From positions 428,404 through 492,403 of the forward strand of contig CAJTYV010000001.1 of assembly GCA_910584195.1 (NCBI GenBank): DNA of 64,000 nt, written 5' to 3'. The notes under the pieces were generated by a model. The model had not been told where the DNA came from. It saw only the letters and a list, made by a program, of their open reading frames with translations, and ran no database searches. Source of the DNA: an uncultured Ruminococcus sp. (GTDB lineage Bacteria > Bacillota > Clostridia > Oscillospirales > Ruminococcaceae). Shown here one piece after another: positions 34,897-42,638 of this stretch. The position numbers were made by a program, and so were the translations under genes. Each line of letters begins with the position of its first letter. The first letter of the stretch is position 1.

Positions 34897-35274
34897 TCAA
34901 TGGTTGGGGATGTGCTTTCCATCCTCGATCCAGTCAACCAGAGCGATAATTTCGCCGCTGGTCTCCATCCGTTCAAACTCCACCACATCCTCCAAGTCCC
35001 AATCGACAGGGTACACACCGCAAAACTCCACAATGCAGTCTATCTCCCCGGTCTCAATCCAGTCCCGGTTCAAGTTCCATGCGCCGCAGACCGTATCGAC
35101 ATGGCCATGGCTGACATGGTTCCGGTCAAGCATTCCCTCAACCTTCCGGATGGTTTCATCCTTGTAAATATCGGTATCCTTCGGCACGGTGATGTAAAAC
35201 ATACACTTTGTAATCTCACCTCGTTCCTTTCTGGTGTCAATCCATTCCTGAATGACTTCTGTCCGTTTCCTCAT
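34897..35274 (-). CDS. hypothetical protein of the phage amidoligase cassette
   Basis: A 125-residue protein from the ATG at 35274 behind AAGGAGG. It has KCMFYITVPKDTDIYKDE, WNLNRDWIETGEIDCIVEF and an acidic C-terminus. Not recognised and without known catalytic motif. It follows the zinc-ribbon gene by 20 bases, so it belongs to the GGCT transcription unit. Confidence 0.68.
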   Translation of the reverse strand: MRKRTEVIQEWIDTRKERGEITKCMFYITVPKDTDIYKDETIRKVEGMLDRNHVSHGHVDTVCGAWNLNRDWIETGEIDCIVEFCGVYPVDWDLEDVVEFERMETSGEIIALVDWIEDGKHIPNH

Positions 35275-35294
35275 AACATCCTCCTTTGCCTTTT

Positions 35295-35516
35295 TCAGTC
35301 CTGCCCATGCCTTCCGTAGCACCTGTGGATAGCTTCGAGAATCTGTTCCTGCTCTTTCCCGTCCACGCCGATGCTCTCAAGCGCTTCCCTTGTGCCGCAG
35401 TCCTGGCAGATCTGCGTTTTGCCATCCGCCCGTGAAACTGCCGGCCTCCCGTGGTAGGTCTGCCCGCACCTGGGGCAGACCGAAATCCTCGCAATCATGT
35501 CAGCATTATCTTTCAT
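35295..35516 (-). CDS. small zinc-ribbon protein
   Basis: A 73-residue protein from the ATG at 35516 behind CAGGAGG, overlapping the end of the GGCT gene by 11 bases. Two Cys pairs (VCPRCGQTYHGRPAVSR and ICQDCGTREALESIG) form a probable zinc ribbon, followed by a helical tail. It may bind nucleic acid or a partner protein; function unknown. Confidence 0.7.
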   Translation of the reverse strand: MKDNADMIARISVCPRCGQTYHGRPAVSRADGKTQICQDCGTREALESIGVDGKEQEQILEAIHRCYGRHGQD

Positions 35517-36192
35517 CGTGGTTTCCTCCTGATTCCGTATTTTCTTTCCGTGGGGCGAGCGCCGCCTCCCTGCTGCGGAACATCCGCCCCTGGGACGCAT
35601 GGCACCGGCTTCCCCGCCTGTTCTGGAGGCAGAAATATTTCCCGTCAAATTCCCGCACGGTGTAGGTGCCGGTGCAGCCCTTCTTCCGGTTGGTTACCAT
35701 GAAGCAGGCGTCACCCGTTTTCCACCCGCCGGGGAATTCCTCCGCGCTGTCGGCATACGCCTGTTCCAGAAATGCCTCGTCGAATCCGAAACTCCGGTAG
35801 CCCTGCCTGCAGGTTTCCATGTAGAATTCGCTCGGCAGCCCCAGCGGGCGGTCCTCATGCATGATGTAGACGAAAACCTTCCGCAGCCGCACCTTTCCGG
35901 TCCTGATGCCCTTGAGGGGAAGCTCCATCTCCTTTTTGTAGTAAAAAGTGGGAAATCCCTCGTAGCGGTCCAGGGCCGCCTCATCTTCCTCCGTCACCGC
36001 CCATGCCGCCACGGGGACGCTTGCGCCCTCCTGCGGCTCGATGGTGAGGTAGGAGCCGATCCTGCTGCCCTTGAACAGCAGCCGGTAGCCCTCAATCGCC
36101 GAAGTGCCGATGATCCTCGCCCCTGGGCAGCGCATCCGCATCTGCGGGATGTTCAGGTTTGAGCCGTAAGCAATGTAGTATCTCTTTTCCAT
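35506..36192 (-). CDS. gamma-glutamylcyclotransferase / AIG2-like protein with C-terminal extension (phage cassette)
   Basis: A 228-residue protein from the ATG at 36192. The GGCT core has YYIAYGSNLNIPQMRMRCPG, LDRYEGFPTFYYKKEMELP and a C-terminal helix pattern like the left copy. About 60 extra residues (GDACFMVTNRKKGCTGTYTV, then FCLQNRRGSRCHASQGRMF) form a basic Cys-containing extension absent from the 162-residue left copy. It lies downstream of the amidoligase with a strong hairpin between them. Presumed role is removal or recycling of gamma-glutamyl amides made by the amidoligase, by analogy with the family. Confidence 0.85.
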   Translation of the reverse strand: MEKRYYIAYGSNLNIPQMRMRCPGARIIGTSAIEGYRLLFKGSRIGSYLTIEPQEGASVPVAAWAVTEEDEAALDRYEGFPTFYYKKEMELPLKGIRTGKVRLRKVFVYIMHEDRPLGLPSEFYMETCRQGYRSFGFDEAFLEQAYADSAEEFPGGWKTGDACFMVTNRKKGCTGTYTVREFDGKYFCLQNRRGSRCHASQGRMFRSREAALAPRKENTESGGNHDER

Positions 36193-36229
36193 TCTGAAAT
36201 CCGTCCTTTCCGAAGGGGGCACCCTTCTA

Positions 36230-36267
36230 CCGCCTTAAGACCGCCGGAGCGGTCAGTGGCAAGGCGG
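36230..36267 (-). other. nested hairpin between amidoligase and GGCT genes
   Basis: Outer arms CCGCCTT (36230-36236) and AAGGCGG (36261-36267) enclose GACCGC and GCGGTC around a 4-base loop. There is no strong T-run after it, so an mRNA processing or translation-attenuating structure is as likely as a terminator. Confidence 0.55.
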
Positions 36268-36292
36268 CAGGAGGCTACCTCCCGCGTTCCCT

Positions 36293-37240
36293 TCAAGCAG
36301 CCCTTCCGTTGCGGAAGGATGCGTCCCCTGCGAGCCTCTTTGTGAGGATGTCCCTTGCAGTCTTGAATTCGTCCCCGATGAAGCCGAGCCGGAGGAGCCA
36401 GGTCCGCATGGCGTATTTGGGGTTCTCGTTCTGCTGCGGCTTCGGGCTTGCCGTCTTGACTTCCTTCGCCATCTGGCTGAGTGCGAGGCAGAGCTGGATG
36501 TAGCTTTTTAACTGCCCTGCGTGGAGGCCGCCCCTGCGCCCGTCGCCCGGCTCGTCAAATTGAAAGAGGCGGAACTCGACCGTGCCTTTGGTGAAGGTTG
36601 CGTGGTAGTTGAGCATATGGTAGCGGCTGTCGTTGTAGTGCTGGCTCCTGCCGTAGTTTGCGCCGTGGCTCGTGTACCAGATGTCTGCAAGCTGCGCCAT
36701 CGTGGAAGGCTTCTTCCGGTTGACCTGCTCCAAGAACCGCGGGTCTACCGTGCGGCAGTAGCGGTTCATCCTGCCCCTGTCGAGGTTTAAGGCATCCGCA
36801 ATCAGGCTCTCATGGCTCGCCATAATGTTGGCAAGGTTGCGGAGCGTCTGCGGCGTGTGGCCCTTTGCCCCGATGTGGATGTGGACTCCGCAGCCCCTCC
36901 CTGCATCGCTCCTTGCCCCGGCGTGCCTAAGCTGCCGGATGAGCTCCTGCAGGGTTTCCATGTCTGCGTAGGTGAGGATCGGCGTCACCAGCTCGCATTT
37001 TTCGCTGTCCGGTCCCGCGATGCTGACATCCCTCTGGAATTTCCACTCCCTGCCCTGTGCGTCCCATGCGGAGTAGGTTTCGTAGCCGTTCCTGCGCGCC
37101 GTGTATTCGTGCCTGCCCGTTCCGAAGAAGTCTGCGGCAACCTTCGCCGCCCTGCTCCTTGCGATGCTGTTCATCTCCACCTCGACCCCGATGGTCTGCT
37201 TTTTCATTTCCTCAACCTGTCTTGCCAACTTTGCGTTCAT
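36293..37240 (-). CDS. amidoligase (Amidoligase_2 type; phage cassette)
   Basis: A 315-residue protein from the ATG at 37240 behind CGGAGG. Motifs of glutamine-synthetase-like amidoligases are in order: IGVEVEMNSIARSRAAKVAA, KCELVTPILTYADMETLQEL, CGVHIHIGAKGHTPQTLRNL, MLNYHATFTKGTVEFRLFQF. Predicted reaction is ATP-dependent amide bond formation; substrate unknown. The C-terminal NENPKYAMRTWLLRLGFIG and EFKTARDILTKRLAG recurs in the protein at 37574 and in the left amidoligase. It has its own leader (copy 2). Confidence 0.85.
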   Translation of the reverse strand: MNAKLARQVEEMKKQTIGVEVEMNSIARSRAAKVAADFFGTGRHEYTARRNGYETYSAWDAQGREWKFQRDVSIAGPDSEKCELVTPILTYADMETLQELIRQLRHAGARSDAGRGCGVHIHIGAKGHTPQTLRNLANIMASHESLIADALNLDRGRMNRYCRTVDPRFLEQVNRKKPSTMAQLADIWYTSHGANYGRSQHYNDSRYHMLNYHATFTKGTVEFRLFQFDEPGDGRRGGLHAGQLKSYIQLCLALSQMAKEVKTASPKPQQNENPKYAMRTWLLRLGFIGDEFKTARDILTKRLAGDASFRNGRAA

Positions 37241-37318
37241 GCTGTTTTCCTCCGTTTTCTTTGTGTGTTTTCCCTTTCGGTAGTACACATATTCGCTCTA
37301 AAAGGGGATAATAGCAAG
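37241..37318 (-). promoter_or_regulatory. conserved promoter/leader, copy 2
   Basis: Precedes the amidoligase. CTTGCTATTATCC, AGAGCGAATATGTG and TACTACCGAAAGGG are the same as in copy 1 over most of the length, with a few extra bases before the GGAGGAAA site. Confidence 0.7.
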
Positions 37319-37368
37319 TTAATTCGAGGCATATATTACACAATGTTTTCTGTAGTTCTTTGTGTATT

Positions 37369-37590
37369 TTATTGCAGTTTCCGGCAGGCATCCTCGCCGT
37401 AAATTACATGGAGGCCGCTGCCGTTGTCCCATGCGACCATGACGCTCGCCGTGTCATCCACGCCCGTCACGGTCCCTTTTGTCCCGATGGGCGGAGCCTG
37501 CGCATCGTCCATCCGCAAAAGCTCCACCCGTGTGCCCGCAGGGTACTCCCTGCGAACACGCTCCACTGTCTCCCTATTCGGAAATTTCAT
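37369..37590 (-). CDS. DUF4314-type protein
   Basis: A 73-residue protein starting MKFPNRETVERVRREYPAGT, followed by TKGTVTGVDDTASVMVAWDN, the pattern of DUF4314: an SH3-like fold predicted from the repeated beta-turn-Asp layout. It overlaps the 37574 gene by 17 bases and is followed by the amidoligase leader. DUF4314 genes are often in phages and conjugative elements; role unknown, perhaps a small nucleic-acid or peptide-binding module. Confidence 0.82.
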   Translation of the reverse strand: MKFPNRETVERVRREYPAGTRVELLRMDDAQAPPIGTKGTVTGVDDTASVMVAWDNGSGLHVIYGEDACRKLQ

Positions 37591-38329
37591 CGCTGCCCGC
37601 CTCCTTCCTTCCGCCGTTCTTGAATGCCGAGCTGCCGGGAAGGTTCTTCAGCAGGATTTTCCGCTCGCCCTTGTATTCAGCCCCGATGAAGCCGAGCCGG
37701 AGCAGGAAGCACCGGAAAGCGTATTTTTCGTTGTCCGCAGGCTTTTCCTTTGCCGTGATGCGCTTCTGGTTCCGCGCCATGTCGCAGAGGGCGGCAATGA
37801 AGTGGGTGTAGGCTTTCACCGATTCGCTGTCCTGCCCCTCTGCAAACCATGGGAAGGAAACCTTCTCCCCATCTGTTTCAATCGGGAGGCTGTCGACCGC
37901 CAGCGCCTTTCTGATCAGGCTCCCTTTTGCGTCCACCAGCTTCCGCAGGTTCTCCAGTGCGGCATCCGTAAAGGATTCCCTCGGCATTGCCACCGTAAGC
38001 CCCAAGTTTGCCTCCTGCGGCATAGTTTCCGGTGCCTCCGCACTATTTTCCGGCTCTGCGGTTTTTTCCGCCGTGCCGCCTTCCTGAGCCGTTTCAGCCA
38101 GAGCTGAGACAATCCCTCTTTCCGCAAGCCGCTCCATCAGGTTTTCAATTTCCTCCGAATCTGCCCGGTCATCAAACTCGACACCACCGTTCCTGTCGAT
38201 GGTGAAATAATCCACCTCGTAGGCCGCTGTCGGCATTCCGAGGTATTTCGGTTTAACCTCCAAAATCTCTCCCATCGCCTGCACCAGTGCCTTCCGCTCT
38301 GCCCCTGTCCTGTTAAATTCAAATCTCAT
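37574..38329 (-). CDS. 'virulence-related protein'-like phage protein sharing the amidoligase C-terminal module
   Basis: A 251-residue protein from the ATG at 38329 (GGAGGAAAA upstream). The N-terminus MRFEFNRTGAERKALVQAMG and YEVDYFTIDRNGGVEFDDRA is typical of Clostridia phage proteins loosely named virulence-related. A low-complexity linker (about 85-115) leads to a helical region and a C-terminus NEKYAFRCFLLRLGFIGAEY, KGERKILLKNLPGSSAFKNG. That end aligns well with the C-termini of both amidoligases here. It may be a partner that shares a binding module with the amidoligase; that is inference. Confidence 0.78.
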   Translation of the reverse strand: MRFEFNRTGAERKALVQAMGEILEVKPKYLGMPTAAYEVDYFTIDRNGGVEFDDRADSEEIENLMERLAERGIVSALAETAQEGGTAEKTAEPENSAEAPETMPQEANLGLTVAMPRESFTDAALENLRKLVDAKGSLIRKALAVDSLPIETDGEKVSFPWFAEGQDSESVKAYTHFIAALCDMARNQKRITAKEKPADNEKYAFRCFLLRLGFIGAEYKGERKILLKNLPGSSAFKNGGRKEAGSDEISE

Positions 38330-38402
38330 GTGCTTTTCCTCCATTTTTTCGTTTTCCCTTTCGGTATTACATTAATCACTCTAAGCGGCAGGAATAGCAA
38401 GC
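38330..38402 (-). promoter_or_regulatory. conserved promoter/leader, copy 3 (diverged)
   Basis: On the minus strand GCTTGCTATTCC, then AGAGTGATTAATG and TAATACCGAAAGGG, then GGAGGAAAA before the ATG at 38329. It keeps the spacing of copies 1 and 2 but differs at about a quarter of positions. No short leader peptide is conserved among copies. Confidence 0.65.
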
Positions 38403-38420
38403 AGTATGTGAGAAAATAAG

Positions 38421-40676
38421 TCACAATAAAAAGTCCGGGAACTGTGCATAGTACACGATGCCCGAAAGCACAAAATAAACATTCGGCAGTGCGACGCCGT
38501 TACCCCACATTTTATACTCGGCACTATCGGAATGCGGATTCTTCAGCCACTTGATAATCTGCTTATCCGTCTTTGGTTTGGAAGCTGTCCCCACAATCCT
38601 CCGGTGGGTCTCAAAGACCTCCCGCCAGAATGCCAGTTCCTCTTCTGTCGGATTGTCCGTTTCCAAACCGCCGCACCACCAGTCCGGGAATCCCTGTAAC
38701 CTCGCACACTCAGTGGGTGTCAGCCTGCGGACAATATAATCCGGCTCCACGATATGGTAATCGCCGCTGAATGCCTCCTGGTTGCCGAGCCACTGCTTGG
38801 AACCCATGCTTGCGGAAATTGTTCCGATCACATCTTTTCCCGATGCAGTCTGTACATCGTTGATAACCGGAGGGTCCTTGTAATCCGTAGCCACCAGCGT
38901 GTTCGCCAGTTCTTTCTCCGCCCGTGTGAAATGGGAATTCTTACTGGTGCAGTAGGTCGGCTGCGCCACGGCGTGGCGGTCCGTAGCATCCAGGGTAAAA
39001 GACACATCCTCGTTGATGCCGCTGCCCTGCGGCCCGTTCTTATCGTCCCGCCCAATCATAGAGCCCTGCAGGACGAAGGTCTGCATCTGCATATTCCGGG
39101 TGGCCATCAGCGCCCCGGACTTCCCCTGCAGGTCGATGACCTCGTCCCTCTGGTTGATATGGAACGCCGACATCCCTTCCGGCTCCACCACGGCAATGCC
39201 GCCCTGATTGCATGAAGGGTTCCCACCGTTCCCGTCCAGCGTCCGGGAGGTTTCCGCCTCATAGAATCCGCTGTGGGGGTTATCCGATTTCATGGCGTTG
39301 CTGTCTTTGGAGCAGATGCCGTAAGCCTGCACCACCAGCTCATTACAGCGACTTTCCCCCATATCAAATGTGTTCAGCGTATTTGCCACCTTTCCGTCCT
39401 TCCATGTCGGCGCATCCCCCTTGTAGTGGGCGCGGTATCCTTTGCTGAACGGCACGAACACCGTCTGGTCATTGTTGCAGGAGAGCGTCGCCGATTTGTC
39501 ATCCTGTATGATCGGCCCTTTGCCGCCACCCTCACAGCCGGAGCGGATTTTCAGCGTCTTGGGTGTGTCCGGCTCCACCACGAACGGCTGGTTGTTGCCG
39601 CCCATACCATAAGTGGCGCTGACTGTAGGCGCAGTTTCCAGCGGCCCCGTGTATCTGGTATCCTGGCTGTGGTTTTCATAACATATTGCAGCCGGCACCG
39701 TCCCGGCACGGAGCGTGGGTGATGTTTCTTCCTCATACCCGATCCCCCGTGCCTTTGCGGAATGCTCCGTACAGAAACCAGCCGATTCCAAAACGCAGGG
39801 AGGATGGTGTGCCTCCGCCCGCAGGGTGCAGGTCACCCCATCCGTCACATCCATCCGCTGCCCGCCCTGGTCGTTTAAGCAGACGCCGCCTGCCGTTCCA
39901 GCGCCTTCCGCAGCACTTCCGGCAGCTCCTTGCCACGCACGGAAGCCCTCCGCAGAATACCCAGACACGCCTTCGGACTCAAATAATATCTTTCCGGCAC
40001 TCCCGCCTGCAAAATCTGCGACAAGGTAGATGCGTTTCCTTCGTTGGGGGATTCCCCAAAATTGGGCGTCAAGCACCCGCCATGCGAGGGAAAATCCGTC
40101 TCCCACGATATTTCCTGCGTTTGCCCACTTTCCCTTTGGAGGTTCAGGAACAGAAACACCTTCGCCTTTGACGGAGCAGACCGCTTCAAGGACGGCCTTG
40201 AAGTCCTCCCCTTTGTTGGATGAGAAAGCGCCGGGGACGTTCTCCCATACGATAAACCTTGGATATTTTCCATCTGTTGCACACCTCATTTCCTTTACGA
40301 TTCGTATTGCCTGGTAGAACAGGCACGACTGCCGCCCGTCCAGCCCCGCCCTCTTCCCCGCCACCGACATATCGGTGCAGGGCGAGCCGAAGGTGATGAT
40401 ATCCACGGGTTCTATTTTCGAACCGTCCACTGTGGAAATATCACCTAAGTGCTTCACAGAGGGCAGCCGCTTTGTTGTCACGCGGATAGGGAACGGCTCA
40501 ATCTCCGAAGCCCATAAAGGCTTTATCCCGGCAAGCAGCCCGCCGAGCGGAAATCCCCCGCTGCCATCGAACAGGCTTCCGAGGGTCAGGCAGGAATCCG
40601 CAGTCTGCGGATTCGGTGTATCTCCGCCGCCTGTGCCGGAAGTGCTTCTATGGATATATATAGCGTCCGCATTCAT
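38421..40676 (-). CDS. DNA (cytosine-5) methyltransferase with a repeat-rich variable region
   Basis: A 751-residue C5 methylase. Motif I is LGSLFDGSGGFPLGG, motif IV FGSPCTDMSVAG with Cys100, motif VI IVWENVPGAF, motif VIII PQRRKRIYLVADF, and motifs IX-X are VRRLTPTECARLQGFPDWW with MWGNGVALPNVYF. Between motif VIII and IX about 420 residues contain around ten units built on (S/A)xTLxA (SPTLRAG, SATLSCN, ANTLNTF, SRTLDGN, FTLDATD, ANTLVAT). This is far longer than normal for the target recognition region. Protection of phage DNA from restriction is the likely role. It is coupled to the ParB-methylase gene (4-base overlap). Confidence 0.93.
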   Translation of the reverse strand: MNADAIYIHRSTSGTGGGDTPNPQTADSCLTLGSLFDGSGGFPLGGLLAGIKPLWASEIEPFPIRVTTKRLPSVKHLGDISTVDGSKIEPVDIITFGSPCTDMSVAGKRAGLDGRQSCLFYQAIRIVKEMRCATDGKYPRFIVWENVPGAFSSNKGEDFKAVLEAVCSVKGEGVSVPEPPKGKWANAGNIVGDGFSLAWRVLDAQFWGIPQRRKRIYLVADFAGGSAGKILFESEGVSGYSAEGFRAWQGAAGSAAEGAGTAGGVCLNDQGGQRMDVTDGVTCTLRAEAHHPPCVLESAGFCTEHSAKARGIGYEEETSPTLRAGTVPAAICYENHSQDTRYTGPLETAPTVSATYGMGGNNQPFVVEPDTPKTLKIRSGCEGGGKGPIIQDDKSATLSCNNDQTVFVPFSKGYRAHYKGDAPTWKDGKVANTLNTFDMGESRCNELVVQAYGICSKDSNAMKSDNPHSGFYEAETSRTLDGNGGNPSCNQGGIAVVEPEGMSAFHINQRDEVIDLQGKSGALMATRNMQMQTFVLQGSMIGRDDKNGPQGSGINEDVSFTLDATDRHAVAQPTYCTSKNSHFTRAEKELANTLVATDYKDPPVINDVQTASGKDVIGTISASMGSKQWLGNQEAFSGDYHIVEPDYIVRRLTPTECARLQGFPDWWCGGLETDNPTEEELAFWREVFETHRRIVGTASKPKTDKQIIKWLKNPHSDSAEYKMWGNGVALPNVYFVLSGIVYYAQFPDFLL

Positions 40677-41929
40677 TCCGCCTCCACCTCCTTCACCAGT
40701 GCGGAGTAGGGGATTTTTTCCCCACCGCGCTCCACAAAAATATCCTCCGGCGGGATACCAATTTCCACAGCTCTGCGGAGGATAACAGATGCGTATTTTT
40801 CGTCCAGCTCCATCATGTGGCAGATGCGGTTCATCTGTTCGCAGGCCATCATGGTGGAGCCGCTGCCGCCGAAGGTGTCAATCACGATGGCGTTCTCCTG
40901 GGAGGAATTGCTGATCGGATAGCCGAGCAGGTCAAGCGGCTTGGAGGTCGGGTGGTTCTTGTTCCGCTTCGGCTTGTCGTAGTTCCAGATGGTGGTCTGC
41001 TTTCGGTCGGAATACCACGGGTGCTTGCCGTTCTTCAGGAAGCCGTAAAGGACCGGCTCATGCTGCCACTGGTAATCTGAACGCCCAAGCACCAGCGAAT
41101 TCTTCACCCAAATGCACACCCCGGCAAGGTGGAACCCTGCATCCACAAAAGCCTTACGGAAATTAAGCCCCTCCGTGTCCGCATGGAACACATAAGCCGC
41201 GCCGCCGCTTTCCAGATGCTCCACCATGCAGACAAACGAATTATACAGAAATGTGTAGAATTCATCCCCCTTCATGCTGTCGTTCTGGATGGTCAGACCG
41301 CCGGAACTCTTGAAGGAGACGCCATAGGGCGGGTCCGTCACGATGAGGTTTGCCTTCTTCCCATCCATGAGTGCCGCCACATCCTCCGCACTGGTGGCGT
41401 CCCCGCACATCAGCCTGTGCCTGCCCACCGTCCAGATGTCGCCCCGCTCCACGAACGCCGCCTTCTCCAGCGCGGCGGAAAGGTCAAAATCATCATCTTT
41501 CACATCTTTTTCACCGTCCCCGGCAAAAAGGTCTGCGATCTCATCCTCGCCGAAGCCTATCAGCGACACATCAAAATCCGCACCCTGCAAACTTTCAATC
41601 TCGATGCGGAGCAGTTCCTCATCCCATCCCGCGTCTAACGCCATGCGGTTGTCCGCAAGGATGTATGCTTTCTTCTGCGCCTCCGTCAGATAGTCCACAA
41701 ATACGCACGGGACTTCCGTGATCCCTTCCTCCTTTGCCGCCGCAATCCTGCCATGCCCTGCGATGACATTAAATTCCCGGTCGATGATGACCGGGTTGAT
41801 AAAGCCGAACTCCCGCAGGGACGAGCGGAGCTTTGTAAGCTGCTCCGGCGAGTGCGTCCGCGCGTTATTCACATACGGCACTAATTTTGAGAGCGGCACA
41901 AGCTGCATCTCGGTCGTTGTCTTTCCCAT
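40673..41929 (-). CDS. ParB-domain DNA adenine/N4-cytosine methyltransferase
   Basis: A 418-residue fusion. Residues about 5-100 are a ParB/sulfiredoxin-like domain (LVPYVNNARTHSPEQLTKLR, VIAGHGRIAAAKEEG). Residues about 165-400 are an N6-adenine/N4-cytosine methylase with catalytic NLIVTDPPYGVSF and SAM-binding TFGGSGSTMMACEQMNR. ParB-methylase fusions are common in Firmicute phages and alter host or phage DNA methylation. It lies between the small terminase and the C5 methylase, so both methylases are within the packaging region. Confidence 0.93.
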   Translation of the reverse strand: MGKTTTEMQLVPLSKLVPYVNNARTHSPEQLTKLRSSLREFGFINPVIIDREFNVIAGHGRIAAAKEEGITEVPCVFVDYLTEAQKKAYILADNRMALDAGWDEELLRIEIESLQGADFDVSLIGFGEDEIADLFAGDGEKDVKDDDFDLSAALEKAAFVERGDIWTVGRHRLMCGDATSAEDVAALMDGKKANLIVTDPPYGVSFKSSGGLTIQNDSMKGDEFYTFLYNSFVCMVEHLESGGAAYVFHADTEGLNFRKAFVDAGFHLAGVCIWVKNSLVLGRSDYQWQHEPVLYGFLKNGKHPWYSDRKQTTIWNYDKPKRNKNHPTSKPLDLLGYPISNSSQENAIVIDTFGGSGSTMMACEQMNRICHMMELDEKYASVILRRAVEIGIPPEDIFVERGGEKIPYSALVKEVEAE

Positions 41930-41936
41930 TTTTCAA

Positions 41937-42470
41937 TTACACTCCTTTCCTTGCCCGGAGCAGCCGCTCCATCACATCGTCCTGCGGCGTGTTCCCCGAA
42001 AACTCTACCGAGCAGTTTTCCTTCACAATCTGGTAAATCTGCATCCAGCAGTAATTGGTCTGCTTCATGTAGGACTGGCTCATGGTGACATAGGGGGAGG
42101 CAATGGCGGCTCCCGTGGTCGGGTGCTTTGCGAGGAATCCCGTGGAGGACACGATCTCCTCGCACTGAATCCACCGGGACACGCTCATGGCGTACTGCTC
42201 CACCATCTGCACGGTGACCAGCTTTTCACATCCCCTCGCTTTCAGCCAGACATATGTTTCGTTGTACACTTCCTCCGCCACCAACTCCCGCCCGCTCTTC
42301 TGCGGGGATTTGAGGAAGTCCTTCACGGGCGGAACGTCCATGCCCTCCAGCTCGGCAGGCTCCATCATGACCGCCGCCGTCTTCCCCTCGCTGATCTTCT
42401 CCGTGAGTGCCTTGGGCTTCCGCCCCGCGCCCACTCTTGCGCCGCCACGGTTGCTGCCGTCCTTCGCCAT
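41937..42470 (-). CDS. terS: terminase small subunit (P27 family)
   Basis: A 177-residue protein with the P27 pattern: basic Gly-rich start (GGARVGAGRKPKAL), helical body (LVTVQMVEQYAMSVSRWIQC) and YVTMSQSYMKQTNYCWMQIY near the C-terminus. The ATG at 42470 fits the GGGGTG site. It recognises viral DNA for packaging. Its separation from the large subunit gene by 7.7 kb is unusual; the HNH gene upstream is the usual neighbour. Confidence 0.92.
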   Translation of the reverse strand: MAKDGSNRGGARVGAGRKPKALTEKISEGKTAAVMMEPAELEGMDVPPVKDFLKSPQKSGRELVAEEVYNETYVWLKARGCEKLVTVQMVEQYAMSVSRWIQCEEIVSSTGFLAKHPTTGAAIASPYVTMSQSYMKQTNYCWMQIYQIVKENCSVEFSGNTPQDDVMERLLRARKGV

Positions 42471-42554
42471 TGGTTTCACCCCATTTCTTTGATTTCGTTT
42501 GAAAAAATGCTGCAGGAATCAAACGCCGCAGCATACCAAAAAGCCTATGGAACA

Positions 42555-42593
42555 CGGAAATCACCGAGGGGTTAATCCCCCGTTTGATTTCCG
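42555..42593. other. perfect dyad between HNH and small terminase genes (candidate packaging site)
   Basis: CGGAAATCA (42555-42563) and TGATTTCCG (42585-42593) are perfect 9-base arms enclosing GGGG-TTAAT-CCCC. In HNH/P27 phages the cos region often lies near these genes, so this dyad is a candidate terminase binding or cleavage site; it could also be a terminator on the plus strand (GTTTTTA follows). Confidence 0.4.
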
Positions 42594-42638
42594 GTTTTTA
42601 TGCACGGAGCCCCAGGCCGCTGTCCCGGTGAATCTGTT

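Noticed and set aside
34715..34900. Possible leader peptide starting MCTTEREN in the repeated leader.
   Set aside because: The ATG is followed by different reading frames in copies 1 and 2 and by an immediate stop in copy 3.
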